57,797 nucleotides of DNA from Planctomycetota bacterium. Lineage in GTDB: Bacteria; Planctomycetota; Planctomycetia; Planctomycetales; Planctomycetaceae. The stretch covers positions 1 through 57,797 of the forward strand of contig QWQG01000070.1 of assembly GCA_003670925.1 (NCBI GenBank), read 5' to 3'. The position numbers and the translations under genes were made by a program. This document shows positions 36,039 through 45,155 of the stretch, in pieces. Every line of letters starts with the position of its first letter. Position 1 is the first letter of the stretch. The notes under the pieces were generated by a model, which was given only the letters and a program-made list of their open reading frames with translations, was not told the origin of the DNA and ran no database searches.

Positions 36039-36989
36039 CTAACTGTCCAGTCCAACGACGGATCGAACAAAGTAGCGGGGCCGATCGCGGACATCTTGGT
36101 AGATGCGACCGATATACTCCCCAAGTAAGCCAAGACCGATAAACTGGGCACCAATGAGCACGAACAAGATGGCAAACAGGGTAAACACCCCCTGCGCAGC
36201 CCACTCCGAGCCCCACACAACTCTCAAGATGAGAATCAACAAACCAAGCCCGATGCCAAACGCTGAAATAACCCCACCAATCACACTCAGCAGACGCAGC
36301 GGAAACGTTGTAATACTTGTTAACAAATCAAATTGAAGATTAATAAGTTTCCAAAAACTGTATTTTGAATCCCCTATCAGGCGTTCGCTGTGCCCGACCG
36401 GGATTTCAATAACCTTGTGCGCAAAAGCATTCGCCAAGACCGGAATGAATGTGCTGCGTTCCGGACACTGCAACATCGCCTGCACAATTTCACGAGTGTA
36501 ACCTCGCAGCATACAGCCATAATCATGCATTAGAACGCCGGTTGACTTCTGCACAATCCAATTGACAATTTTCGAAGGCATCCGCCGCAGAAACGAATCC
36601 TGTCTGTTTTGGCGAACGGTTCCCACAACATCATAGCCTTCCTGCATTTTTGCCACAATATGGATAATTTCCTCGGGTGGGTTCTGCAGATCGGCATCAA
36701 GTGTCACCACAAAACCGCCCCTCGCTTGCGCAAAACCAGCCATTACTGCCGCATGTTGCCCGTAGTTGCGGTTGAGTAGCACCCCGATCACTTTGCCACG
36801 ATGGGCTTCAGCGGCAGCCGTAATCATTTCCACGGAACGATCCCGGCTACCGTCGTCGATCAGAATCAATTCATACGGCAGTTCCAGCGTGTCACACGTT
36901 GTAAGACAGCGGCGGATAAGCTCATCCAGATTGCCTTGCTCATTGAAGACCGGGATCACGACAGAGACCATGTTTGTTTCATTGATCAT
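36039..36989 (-). CDS. arnC: Undecaprenyl-phosphate 4-deoxy-4-formamido-L-arabinose transferase
   Basis: A GT2 enzyme of the inner membrane that transfers L-Ara4FN from UDP to undecaprenyl phosphate. The 316-residue protein has the GT2 domain ('[18 protein letters not shown]', '[12 protein letters not shown]', '[14 protein letters not shown]' with DxD) and two C-terminal membrane helices ('[23 protein letters not shown]', '[30 protein letters not shown]'). It ends with '[10 protein letters not shown]', typical of ArnC. Starts 2 bases after arnB. Confidence 0.95.
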   Translation of the reverse strand: MINETNMVSVVIPVFNEQGNLDELIRRCLTTCDTLELPYELILIDDGSRDRSVEMITAAAEAHRGKVIGVLLNRNYGQHAAVMAGFAQARGGFVVTLDADLQNPPEEIIHIVAKMQEGYDVVGTVRQNRQDSFLRRMPSKIVNWIVQKSTGVLMHDYGCMLRGYTREIVQAMLQCPERSTFIPVLANAFAHKVIEIPVGHSERLIGDSKYSFWKLINLQFDLLTSITTFPLRLLSVIGGVISAFGIGLGLLILILRVVWGSEWAAQGVFTLFAILFVLIGAQFIGLGLLGEYIGRIYQDVRDRPRYFVRSVVGLDS

Positions 36990-36991
36990 GC

Positions 36992-38149
36992 TTAATGTTT
37001 CCCAGCCAATGTGTCTTGCATCGCATCGATGACATCATCCACGTCCGCTGTCGACATCGCTGGGCACAGCGGCAACGACAAAATGCGATCGGAGTTCCAT
37101 TCGGTGTTGGGCAACATGCCTTTTTTTAGACCGAATGTTTCAGCATAGTATTTTTGAAGATGCACGGCACGGAAGTGAAGACCTGTTCCGATATTTCTTT
37201 CCTTGAGTCCGGCCATGAATTGATTCCGATCCATGCCCGTTTTGTCGCTGTCGACCCGCACAATAAAGAGATGCCACGCATGCGTGTGCGGATAATCCGG
37301 CGTTGCCAGCGGGATAATTTCGGAAATCCCACGGAGGCGAGTTTGATAATGCTCAGCTAATTCCTGACGTTTGGCATTGAATACGTCCAGTTGGGCAAGT
37401 TGCCCGAGTCCGAGGCTCGCCGAGATATCGGTCAGATTGTATTTATAGCCGGGCTGCATGACTTGAGCCTGCGGAGTTCGCCCCTGTGCCTGGCGGTCAA
37501 AGGAATCGACTGCGAGGCCATGAAACTTAAGAGATTTCACCTTCGTCAGCAGGTCTTGATCATCCGAGCAAACCATGCCACCCTCACCTGTGGTCATGTT
37601 TTTGATGGGGTGGAAGGAAAAAACAGACGTTCCCTGTTTTCCGACAAAGCTCCCTTTGTACTTTGTTCCGGCCGCGTGCGCAGCATCCTCTATCAAAGCA
37701 ATTCCACGCTCGCTGGCCAACTCGCGAATCGAATCCAAGTCAACTGGGGCACCGGCAAAGTGCACAGGGATAATTAATCGCGTCTTATCGGTAATCAGCG
37801 GTTCAATTGTTTCTCGTGTGACGAGCAGTGTGTCGCGATCGACATCAGCAAAGACCGGAGTGGCGCCTTGGAGGCAGATGAGGTTAACGGTGGAGACCCA
37901 AGTCATTGCTGGGGTGATGACTTCATCGCCAAGGCCGATTCCAAGTGCCTGCAGAAGGCAATGCATGCCCCCCGTCGCAGAACAGACAGCCACGGAACCC
38001 GCGGCGCCGGTATACTCAGAAAACGCATCCTCGAACCGACCGCACTTTGCCCCGGTCGTGATCCAGCCGGAACGAAGGACATCGACCACATCACGGATTT
38101 CTTCTTCAGAAATACTCGGTGTAGAAAAAGGTAGGAATTGGCTTCGCAT
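36992..38149 (-). CDS. arnB: UDP-4-amino-4-deoxy-L-arabinose aminotransferase
   Basis: PLP enzyme that aminates UDP-4-keto-arabinose with glutamate. The 385-residue DegT-family protein has the Schiff-base lysine Lys183 in '[15 protein letters not shown]', '[11 protein letters not shown]' (PLP Asp) and an N-terminus '[14 protein letters not shown]' as in ArnB. Gap of 27 bases after arnT with GGAGAG about 11 bases upstream. The lysine here contrasts with the His224 variant in the neighbouring DegT gene at 27752. Confidence 0.95.
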   Translation of the reverse strand: MRSQFLPFSTPSISEEEIRDVVDVLRSGWITTGAKCGRFEDAFSEYTGAAGSVAVCSATGGMHCLLQALGIGLGDEVITPAMTWVSTVNLICLQGATPVFADVDRDTLLVTRETIEPLITDKTRLIIPVHFAGAPVDLDSIRELASERGIALIEDAAHAAGTKYKGSFVGKQGTSVFSFHPIKNMTTGEGGMVCSDDQDLLTKVKSLKFHGLAVDSFDRQAQGRTPQAQVMQPGYKYNLTDISASLGLGQLAQLDVFNAKRQELAEHYQTRLRGISEIIPLATPDYPHTHAWHLFIVRVDSDKTGMDRNQFMAGLKERNIGTGLHFRAVHLQKYYAETFGLKKGMLPNTEWNSDRILSLPLCPAMSTADVDDVIDAMQDTLAGKH

Positions 38150-38176
38150 TCAGGGATCTCTCCGTGGATTAACGAT

Positions 38177-39838
38177 TCATTTTTCGACGAGAGGCTCATA
38201 CACGGCAAACCAAATTTTCCGCCACTGCCGTTGATATGTTGGCAGGGGCAGCTGGTCCCTTAGCGGGTCACCACGCTGCGATTCCATGACCACAACCACG
38301 CGTTGAGGACCACGCTGCGTCACCATGGCATGCAATTCCAAAACGTCAAGGAAGCGATGCTCAGCTTCCGGATAAGACAAGCCGTAAGCCACCTCGCCTT
38401 GGTCCATGCACAGATAAACATCCTCGCGTTGATACACATAGCAAACCGCGTGCATCGTCTTGGTATTTGCGACGACCAGCGTATTCGGCTGAAGATGCTG
38501 CTTTTCTGATTCAAGAAACCCTTGGATCCCCAGACTGCTAGAAATCTCCGTTGGACTACAGAGCGTACCGGTGACAAAGATCGCAGCCACGGGAAGCCCC
38601 AGCATGATGGTTTTTTGCAAACCGTCACGATCACGGGAAGCCCTCCACACCAACGCGAACGCGGTGGATAGTCCAATGAGCCAACCGATGGCCTTAGCCA
38701 GAAAATTCTCATCTAACTTAGGAATTTTATCAAAGGCAAACAGCCCAAGAACCACCAACGTAGCGATCAGCGACACGCCAATGATCGCCCCAATCAAAGA
38801 GACTCCAACTTGGAGGAAACGATTCTCTTGGCTGCGTTCAAACCTATCAATCAAGGCGATAGCCAACAGCAGGGCGAACGGGGCGAAGCAAGGAAGAATA
38901 TAGGTTCCCAATTTCCCCGACGAACATGAAAAGAAAAGAAATGGCATGATCATCCAAACCAGAGCGAACTGAATGAGTGGCTCCGATTTTCGCTGGCGGA
39001 TCAGATCTCGCAGCGGCAGAGGCCCGATCAACGACCAAGGCAATGTGCCCCCTAAAAAAACGGGAACAAAAAACCAGAACGGGAATTTGTGTTGGCCACC
39101 CCCAGGTTCTAAGTACCGATTGATATGCTCTTCCCAAAAGAAATATCGCCAGAAATCCGGTTCCTTTGACGCAATCGCCAGAGCCCACGGCAGTGACACG
39201 ACGCCAGCCACCGCAAGCGGAATCCACGGCATTGTGAAAAGGTCTTTCCACTGCCTCCGAAACACAAGGAATGGGACAATCACCACTACCGGCACAGCAA
39301 ACGCAATAAAGCCTTTTACTAAGAAGGCGCCCCCGGCGAAAACTCCTGACAGTGCCAACCATCCGATGCGTTTTTTCCCTCCAGCCGTGAGTGCTGGATA
39401 GAAACTACAGAGCGAGAGGGTCACGCAACACGAGAGCATGCTATCGAGCACACTGAAGGTCCCAACGCCCATAACTTCGGCGCAAGTGAGGAAAATAAAT
39501 GCGGCAAGCGCTGCGGTTTGCTGAGAACTGTCACGTTTCAATAAAAGGTAGAGACCCACAGCAGACAATGCAATCGCTAATGCCGACATCAGGCGAACGG
39601 CAAAATTTGTCTCGCCAAAAATGGCCATCGCAGCAGCGTTCAAAATATGGCCGCCAGCCGGTTTTTCGAAATAGCGCAACCCGTTAAGCCGCGGCACAAT
39701 AAAGTCGCCGGTTGCCAGCATTTCCCGCGAAATCTCGCCGTACCGCATCTCGTCGGGAATCGCGAGTTGACGCGAATTGAGTGGCAAAAGATAGACGAAA
39801 AAAAAGAGACCGACGAGGCCGAACATTACACCCCGCAT
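38177..39838 (-). CDS. arnT: 4-amino-4-deoxy-L-arabinose lipid A transferase
   Basis: ArnT moves L-Ara4N from undecaprenyl phosphate to lipid A phosphates in the periplasm, lowering the negative charge and giving resistance to cationic peptides such as polymyxin. The 553-residue GT39-type protein has about twelve membrane helices and the ArnT core: 'IPDEMRYGEISREMLATGDFIVPRLNGLRYFEKP', 'FWRYFFWEEHINRY', 'SCSSGKLGTYILPCF' and the C-terminal 'YGLSYPEAEHRF'. In E. coli arnT comes after arnD; here it is the first enzyme gene. It overlaps the small ORF at 39826 by 13 bases. Confidence 0.93.
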   Translation of the reverse strand: MRGVMFGLVGLFFFVYLLPLNSRQLAIPDEMRYGEISREMLATGDFIVPRLNGLRYFEKPAGGHILNAAAMAIFGETNFAVRLMSALAIALSAVGLYLLLKRDSSQQTAALAAFIFLTCAEVMGVGTFSVLDSMLSCCVTLSLCSFYPALTAGGKKRIGWLALSGVFAGGAFLVKGFIAFAVPVVVIVPFLVFRRQWKDLFTMPWIPLAVAGVVSLPWALAIASKEPDFWRYFFWEEHINRYLEPGGGQHKFPFWFFVPVFLGGTLPWSLIGPLPLRDLIRQRKSEPLIQFALVWMIMPFLFFSCSSGKLGTYILPCFAPFALLLAIALIDRFERSQENRFLQVGVSLIGAIIGVSLIATLVVLGLFAFDKIPKLDENFLAKAIGWLIGLSTAFALVWRASRDRDGLQKTIMLGLPVAAIFVTGTLCSPTEISSSLGIQGFLESEKQHLQPNTLVVANTKTMHAVCYVYQREDVYLCMDQGEVAYGLSYPEAEHRFLDVLELHAMVTQRGPQRVVVVMESQRGDPLRDQLPLPTYQRQWRKIWFAVYEPLVEK

Positions 39839-40149
39839 GACAGCCCCCGAACGCGATGCCCGTGGTGAGCCACGATGAGCCGCTCCGCTAATTCAGCTTG
39901 TGCTTGCTGCCTTCGAACTTCACAACGGCCTTGCGACGATGGAGTGAGGTACAAGCATCCCGAAGTTCTAAGCTTCAGAATAAACGCCGCGGGTTGTTCC
40001 CACAGCGATTTTCGCAGTTGCAATAGTTGGCTGGAACGAGTCGCCTTCACGCAATTCCGCGGATCAGCAACCTGACATTGAGATACAACAAGCTGCCTCC
40101 TCAGATCCACGAGCCGCGCAGCAAGCGAAACTTTATTTAGCACATCCAT
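39826..40149 (-). CDS. 107-residue protein of unknown function at the head of the arn operon
   Basis: The ATG at 40149 has an AAGGAG 7 bases upstream, one of the best ribosome-binding sites in this part of the window. Its stop lies inside the first codons of arnT (13-base overlap), so translation is probably coupled. The product is basic ('MDVLNKVSLAARLVDLRRQLVVSQCQ' at its start, many Arg and Gln), with cysteines at three or four places, no signal peptide and no membrane segment. I do not recognise a family. The six-gene order (this ORF, arnT, B, C, A, D) suggests a role in the same pathway, though this is inference. Confidence 0.6.
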   Translation of the reverse strand: MDVLNKVSLAARLVDLRRQLVVSQCQVADPRNCVKATRSSQLLQLRKSLWEQPAAFILKLRTSGCLYLTPSSQGRCEVRRQQAQAELAERLIVAHHGHRVRGLSCGV

Positions 40150-40667
40150 GCTGTTTCTCCTTAACTTCCCTGACGCCTGAGTTTTAAGCAATCCCTAGAA
40201 TTTGTCAATCCTGCCGGCGTGATTCCCGGTGGCTGTCAACAAACGGCGCGCGAATCACGAATTTTCGTGCTCGTTCAATTCTTACCCAACAACCACACAC
40301 GGAACCTGATGCCAGACCGTCTTTCCAGAATTCAGAATGCCGTTCAACGCCATCGTCGGATTGTTCTGTCGCGGCAAGACCCGCGAAGGCAGTTGGGGAA
40401 TTGCGCAACACCAAATTTCTCATGCAATTTTCGCGAAAGCGAGATGATTTGGAGTGAGTTGGACGTTGGGCTTGATTCAAGCGATGTTTGGACGTATCCC
40501 ACGGGGCTCGCGCTCAAATTGTTGACTCTTTGAGTGGAACGCCGCGAGCGGATTGAAGATTCAGTCAGCAAATTGGGTTATTTTGTTGCCTCCCCCAAGG
40601 CGAAGGTTCCTTGGAACGCCGTCGCCTGCGGCTGGGGGATCAATGACTAAAACGAAAAGGTTGTTTT
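40150..40667. promoter_or_regulatory. Divergent intergenic region between arn and nuo operons
   Basis: No gene found in about 520 bases. It must carry the promoters for both the arn run (minus) and nuo (plus). A hairpin at 40591-40640 is annotated separately. I see no clear -10/-35 pair or two-component regulator site that I would trust. Confidence 0.5.
40591..40640 (+). repeat. Imperfect hairpin in the nuoA leader region
   Basis: TCCCCCAAGGCGA pairs with TCGCC..GGGGGA, and an inner GGTTCC/GGAAC hairpin lies within. It sits about 30 bases before the nuoA start. It may be a repeat or influence nuoA expression. Confidence 0.45.
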
Positions 40668-41048
40668 GTGGATCTCCCAAATCTTCCGCCGCTTTTCGTC
40701 TATGGGGCGATTCTTGTTGGGTTTGTGGTGACCAACCTCCTGTTGGCTCACACCTTGGGCCCGCGCAAGCATACGCCCGTTAAGGATATGCCTTACGAAT
40801 CCGGCATGGACCCGATCGGCGACGCGCGGCAGCCATTCGACGTCCGGTTTTACCTTGTGGCGATCTTGTTTCTTGTCTTTGACGTGGAACTGTTGTTTTT
40901 GTACCCATGGGCTGTGAGCGCCTATAGTGAGCTTGGTATTCCGCCGGAGCTCCGCGACACGGTGTTTGGAGTCATGCTTGTTTTCATGGCAACTCTGGCA
41001 TTGGCGTGGGTTTATGCTTGGCGGAAGGGAGTGTTTCGATGGCGGTAG
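40668..41048 (+). CDS. nuoA: NADH-quinone oxidoreductase subunit A
   Basis: A 126-residue membrane subunit with three helices. It has 'PYESGMDPIGDARQPFDVRFYLVAILFLVFDVELLFLYPWA', the conserved signature of NuoA/ND3, on the loop near the quinone channel. Start GTG with AAAAGG 7-8 bases upstream. First gene of the complex I run; overlaps nuoB by 10 bases. Confidence 0.96.
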   Translation: MDLPNLPPLFVYGAILVGFVVTNLLLAHTLGPRKHTPVKDMPYESGMDPIGDARQPFDVRFYLVAILFLVFDVELLFLYPWAVSAYSELGIPPELRDTVFGVMLVFMATLALAWVYAWRKGVFRWR

Positions 41049-41662
41049 GTCTCCCCGAAAATGTCTTTATGACAAAGTTGGACGCGGCGGCGAGCTGGGC
41101 GCGTTCCAACAGTTTGTGGCCCATGCCTTTTGCCACAGCCTGCTGCGGGATCGAGCTGATGGCGACAGCGGCGTCGCGACATGACCTTGCTCGATTTGGC
41201 GCGGAAGTGATGCGCTTCAGTCCACGGCAGTGTGATCTGTTGATCGTGGCTGGTCGAGTCGTCATGAAGATGCTGCCCGTGCTGCAGCGCATCTGGTTGC
41301 AAATGCCCGAACCCAAATGGTGTATTTCCATGGGAGCTTGTGCATGCTCGGGCGGCGTGTTCGATACGTACGCCGTCGTGCAGGGCGTGGATCGATTCAT
41401 CCCTGTTGATATGTACGTTCCAGGTTGTCCTCCGCGTCCCGAACAATTGCTCGCTGCGGTCATCGACATGCAAGCCAAGGTTCGCCGCACAGGGACAGTC
41501 ATGGGTAAAGAATTCATGGCGCGTGACACGCCGATGGGACCTGAACCGTTCGAATCCGAGGAACGCTACCGCATTCAGGACGCAAACCTAGTGCAGCTCG
41601 GCGGCTTCTCAGCGGCGATGACTTCGGCTGGGATGAAGCGAGGAGCTGGGAATCATGGTTGA
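41039..41662 (+). CDS. nuoB: NADH-quinone oxidoreductase subunit B
   Basis: A 207-residue peripheral-arm subunit that carries the terminal [4Fe-4S] cluster N2. Cluster ligands are Cys35/Cys36 ('TACCGIE'), Cys101 or 103 ('GACACSGG') and Cys130 ('PGCPPRPE'). ATG at 41039 was chosen because the longer in-frame start at 41006 would overlap nuoA by more than 40 bases. The last ~40 residues extend beyond the NuoB core, as in many bacteria. Confidence 0.96.
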   Translation: MAVGLPENVFMTKLDAAASWARSNSLWPMPFATACCGIELMATAASRHDLARFGAEVMRFSPRQCDLLIVAGRVVMKMLPVLQRIWLQMPEPKWCISMGACACSGGVFDTYAVVQGVDRFIPVDMYVPGCPPRPEQLLAAVIDMQAKVRRTGTVMGKEFMARDTPMGPEPFESEERYRIQDANLVQLGGFSAAMTSAGMKRGAGNHG

Positions 41663-42146
41663 ACTCTCCGTCTTGCAGCAGCGGTTTGGGATCGAATTGG
41701 TCGAGAGTACTTTTCGCGACAATCGTCGGATTGATGTGCCTGCCGCGAAGCTGTTTGATCTTCTGAGCTGCCTGAAATCTGATCACGGTTTTAACACGCT
41801 GATCGATATGACGGCCGTGGATTATCTGGAATACGAAGGCGCCACAGACCGATTCGGTGTCGTTTACATGCTGTTAGATGTGTTTGGCGGCGAACGTGTG
41901 ATTGTGCGAACAGCCGTGAACCTGCCGGATCCAAAGTTGCCATCGGTTTATTCGCTCTGGCGTGGGGCCGACTGGATGGAGCGTGAAGTGTTCGACATGT
42001 TCGGAATCGTCTTCGACGGCCATCCGGATCTGCGTCGCATCCTGATGCCAGAAGAGTTCGCCGCATTTCCCTTGCGAAAAGATTATCCGCTGAAAGGACG
42101 CGGCGAGCGGCACAATTTCCCAGTAATTACGCGGGCTGGCAGCTAG
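41655..42146 (+). CDS. nuoC: NADH-quinone oxidoreductase subunit C
   Basis: A 163-residue peripheral subunit. '[41 protein letters not shown]' and '[15 protein letters not shown]' are the NuoC core. NuoC and NuoD are separate here, unlike the fused NuoCD of E. coli. Overlaps nuoB by 8 bases. The usual next gene, nuoD, is displaced by apbE. Confidence 0.95.
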   Translation: MVELSVLQQRFGIELVESTFRDNRRIDVPAAKLFDLLSCLKSDHGFNTLIDMTAVDYLEYEGATDRFGVVYMLLDVFGGERVIVRTAVNLPDPKLPSVYSLWRGADWMEREVFDMFGIVFDGHPDLRRILMPEEFAAFPLRKDYPLKGRGERHNFPVITRAGS

Positions 42147-42477
42147 CTCGTCGGTTAACATATTCTTCACGCAGTCAGGAATGAGGCCCTGCGACAGCAG
42201 CCGGAACGCGCTAGCGGGCTGTTGACTTAATGGGTTTATCAGCCGATGGGCGCTAGCGAGCAATGCCACTTCCTTTGGTTCCGGACTCAACAACCCGAAG
42301 CGTCAGCGAGGGAATTCTCGCTGAAAATAAACAGCCTCAGCCCCTCGCTGACGCTTCGGGTTACAAAGTGAGTGCCATTGGGCTAGCGCACTTCGGCTGG
42401 TACCGCGTGAAGTATATTCTGAAATCCATGCAGGCTAGGCTTCCTAGTTTGGACGACGAACGATCGTGCAGGCCCTT
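42147..42477. other. Intergenic stretch between nuoC and apbE with hairpin repeats
   Basis: No gene found. An imperfect hairpin around CGCTAGCG lies near 42208-42257, and a perfect 21-bp inverted repeat at 42292-42362. This break of the nuo run by 331 bases is much longer than other gaps within it. Confidence 0.5.
42292..42362. repeat. Perfect 21-bp inverted repeat (CCCGAAGCGTCAGCGAGGG type)
   Basis: Arms at 42292-42312 (core CCCGAAGCGTCAGCGAGGG) and 42342-42362 pair perfectly across 21 bases, with a 29-base spacer. It lies between nuoC and apbE. It may be a mobile hairpin repeat, or slow transcription so that downstream genes are expressed less. Confidence 0.85.
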
Positions 42478-43632
42478 ATGAAGTCTCTCGTCAACATCAT
42501 CGCAGCCGCCATTCAGTGCTCGACGATTGTCCTGGCAGTCGGTTCATCAGCCAACGCCGAGACGCTGAAACTCAACGGCAAAACGATGGGATCGTACTAC
42601 GCGATCGCGATTGACGGGGCGGCCGAATCCAATGCCGCAGAGATCCAGACAAAGATGGAAGCGGTCCTTGCAGACGTCAATCGCCAGATGTCAACGTGGG
42701 ATCCGGAATCAGAAATCTCTCGATTCAATCAGTCCGTGAGTACTGACTGGTATCCCGTGAGTCCCGGCTTCGCTCAAGTGGTGTTGGAGTCGATCCGACT
42801 TCACAAGGTCACGAGTGGCGCTTTTGATCCAACGATCGCCCCGCTCATTGACCTTTGGGGATTTGGTGCAAGGCGACCTAAGTCATTTCCGAGTCAGGAA
42901 GCGATCGACACGGCCCGCAGTAAGACAGGCATGCAATTCATCGAAGCGAAACAGGATCCGCCGGCTCTTCGCAAAACACGTTCAGACGTCACGTTGAATC
43001 TTTCCGCAATCGCGCCAGGTCATGGTACTGATCGATTGTCTGAGCAATTGACAAAGTTGGGTTATCCGTCGCATGTAGTGGATATCGGGGGTGAAGTCCG
43101 GACTGGAACCCTAAAAGCCAACGGCGAACACTGGCGATTGGGTGTTGAATCACCGTTCGGCGAGATTCAGCGGGTGATTGAATGCTCGAAAAACTCGGTT
43201 TCCACATCGGGAAACTATCGGAATTACTTCGATTACAAAGGCGTGCGGTATTCTCACACGATTGACCCGGCAACGGGTAAGCCCTTGATGAATCCTCCAG
43301 CCTCGGTGTCGGTGCTCAGCGATTCGTGCATGACGAGCGATGGTCTGGCGACAGGCTTAATGGTGATGGGGATCGAGCGGGGTTTACTGTTCGCGAAGCA
43401 GCAGGGCTTGTCGGTTTTGTATCTGGAGGTGGTCGAGGAAAGGACCATTATTGAACACGCGACAGGCGAATTTCTGGCGGTTGCTTTGTCGTCATCGATT
43501 TTAAGATCAAAAGAACAGGGTGCCGGAAATACGATTTCATTGACCGTAATTCTGGCTGTCTTGCTGTTGGCTGTGACAGCCATGGGAATCGTTATTTGTC
43601 GATCCACAGGATCCGAAACAATTCGTGATTGA
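42478..43632 (+). CDS. ApbE-like FAD:protein FMN transferase
   Basis: A 384-residue protein with a signal peptide ('VLAVGSSANAE'), the ApbE domain ('MGSYYAIAI', 'DVNRQMSTWDPESEISRFN', 'SGAFDPTIAPLIDLWGFG', 'SHTIDPATGKPL', 'TSDGLATGLMVMG') and an added C-terminal membrane helix ('ISLTVILAVLLLAVTAMG'). ApbE covalently attaches FMN to Thr/Ser in subunits of Na+-NQR, Rnf and related complexes. Complex I is not a known target, so its presence inside nuo is odd. The conserved 'LGAIAKGYAVD' motif reads 'LSAIAPGHGTD', a changed Lys position. Start ATG at 42478, with an in-frame GTG at 42466. Confidence 0.82.
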   Translation: MKSLVNIIAAAIQCSTIVLAVGSSANAETLKLNGKTMGSYYAIAIDGAAESNAAEIQTKMEAVLADVNRQMSTWDPESEISRFNQSVSTDWYPVSPGFAQVVLESIRLHKVTSGAFDPTIAPLIDLWGFGARRPKSFPSQEAIDTARSKTGMQFIEAKQDPPALRKTRSDVTLNLSAIAPGHGTDRLSEQLTKLGYPSHVVDIGGEVRTGTLKANGEHWRLGVESPFGEIQRVIECSKNSVSTSGNYRNYFDYKGVRYSHTIDPATGKPLMNPPASVSVLSDSCMTSDGLATGLMVMGIERGLLFAKQQGLSVLYLEVVEERTIIEHATGEFLAVALSSSILRSKEQGAGNTISLTVILAVLLLAVTAMGIVICRSTGSETIRD

Positions 43633-43655
43633 CGCAAGCGACAGCGATTTACAGT

Positions 43656-43685
43656 CAAATCGCCAGAGCTATCTATGGCGATTTG
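43656..43685 (+). repeat. Hairpin after apbE
   Basis: Perfect 10-bp arms CAAATCGCCA (43656-43665) and TGGCGATTTG (43676-43685) with a 10-base loop, 24 bases after the apbE stop. Without a T run; possible rho-independent-like stop or stabiliser. Confidence 0.65.
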
Positions 43686-43916
43686 CTAGCAAGTTCTGTC
43701 AAATGCGAGACGAGATTTCTCTGAGAATTCTCAGTGAAGCGACGCCCTGAGAACGTGTCTGGTTCTTTTCGCTGCCTCTGCAAGAATGCGGTGAATGGGA
43801 AAAATCGTTTCTGGGCGTGCTGCCCTGTTCGTTTTGGATCAGAGTGTTCATTATACCGCGTCCAATTCTTTATCGTGGCAGTTGCAAGTTTCCACCCTTT
43901 CCATCGGTGTTTTTCG

Positions 43917-45137
43917 ATGCCCTTAACTGCTGTTGATAACTTGGAAGCTGAATCGGCAGAGCGTGAATATGTCTGGACGCTGAATTTCGGGCCTCAGCAC
44001 CCGGCAACGCATACGACGCTGCGACTGGTCTTGACGTTAGACGGTGAGCGCGTCCTCAAGGCTGTGCCGTACATCGGCTACCTGCACAGCGGATTTGAAA
44101 AGCTCGGCGAACATCTGGATTTCAACCAGTATGTCACTATCGTGGATCGCATGAATTATCTGTCGCCGTTGGCGAATGAGATTTCGTGGCATCACGCGGT
44201 TGAGAAGCTGTTGAACATTGAACTGACGCCTCGCTGCAAGTATTTAAGGACCATCCTTGCTGAACTGATGCGGATGCACGATCACCTGTTGAACGTCGGC
44301 ACCACGGCCCTAGACTTGGGCGGTTTTACAGCGTTCCTCTACTTTTTCCAGCAGCGCGAACACATTTACGACATTGTGGAAATGGCCTCAGGCCAGCGGT
44401 TCCACACCAGTTACACGCGTGTCGGCGGCGTGCTGTTTGACGTGAACATGGACTGGATCAACAGTGTTCGCAAGTTCATCAAAGAGTTCCCAAAGGTCTA
44501 TGACGAAGTTGATCGGCTGCTGACAAAAAATCGCATATTCGTCGATCGCACGAAGGGCGTTGGCTACTTGAGCACTGAAGATGCAGTGAACTTGAGTGCC
44601 AGCGGTCCGATCGCTCGCGCAAGCGGGATTGAGCGTGACCTGCGGCGCGATGAACCGTATCTCGCTTATGAAGATCTTGATTTTGACGTCGTCTGTTCAA
44701 AAAACGGTGACTGCTACGCCCGGTATTTGGTACGGATGGGTGAATTGCTGCAAAGCCTAAAAATTATCGAACAGGCGATTGAGAACATTCCGGGGGGACC
44801 CGTCAATATTGCGGTCGACAGCGACATGGTGCTGCCCGCGAAGCCGTCGGTCTATCGCAGTATCGAAGGGCTCATTCAGCACTTTGAAGTCATCATGCCG
44901 AACAAGGGCTACGCTGTACCTCGGGAGCAGGTCTACGCGGCGACGGAATCGCCGAACGGCGAGTTGGGATTCTTTATCGTGGGCAACGCCGAAACCCGTG
45001 CGTATCGCGCGAGGACGCGCCCGCCATCGTACATCCACTTCTCCATGTTTCCGCACATGATCAAGGATCATCAGCTCAGCGACGTAGTGGCGGTCTTGGG
45101 AAGTCTCAACATTATTGCAGCGGAACTTGATCGCTAA
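43917..45137 (+). CDS. nuoD: NADH-quinone oxidoreductase subunit D
   Basis: A 406-residue subunit that forms the quinone-binding pocket with NuoB. 'LNFGPQHPATHTTLRLVLTLDGE', 'YIGYLHSGFEKLGEH', 'MNYLSPLANEISW' and 'GELGFFIVGNAETRAYRARTRPPSYIHF' are all conserved; it ends 'ELDR' like NuoD in general. ATG at 43917 was chosen over the in-frame ATG-like start at 43734, whose 61-residue extension is Cys/Phe-rich and unlike the family. The 284 bases before it include the hairpin after apbE. Confidence 0.96.
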   Translation: MPLTAVDNLEAESAEREYVWTLNFGPQHPATHTTLRLVLTLDGERVLKAVPYIGYLHSGFEKLGEHLDFNQYVTIVDRMNYLSPLANEISWHHAVEKLLNIELTPRCKYLRTILAELMRMHDHLLNVGTTALDLGGFTAFLYFFQQREHIYDIVEMASGQRFHTSYTRVGGVLFDVNMDWINSVRKFIKEFPKVYDEVDRLLTKNRIFVDRTKGVGYLSTEDAVNLSASGPIARASGIERDLRRDEPYLAYEDLDFDVVCSKNGDCYARYLVRMGELLQSLKIIEQAIENIPGGPVNIAVDSDMVLPAKPSVYRSIEGLIQHFEVIMPNKGYAVPREQVYAATESPNGELGFFIVGNAETRAYRARTRPPSYIHFSMFPHMIKDHQLSDVVAVLGSLNIIAAELDR

Positions 45138-45155
45138 GGCAGAGGCAGTTCATCC

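Noticed and set aside
43734-43916. N-terminal extension of nuoD by 61 residues
   Set aside because: Cys/Phe-rich, unlike any NuoD; family N-terminus starts after the ATG at 43917.
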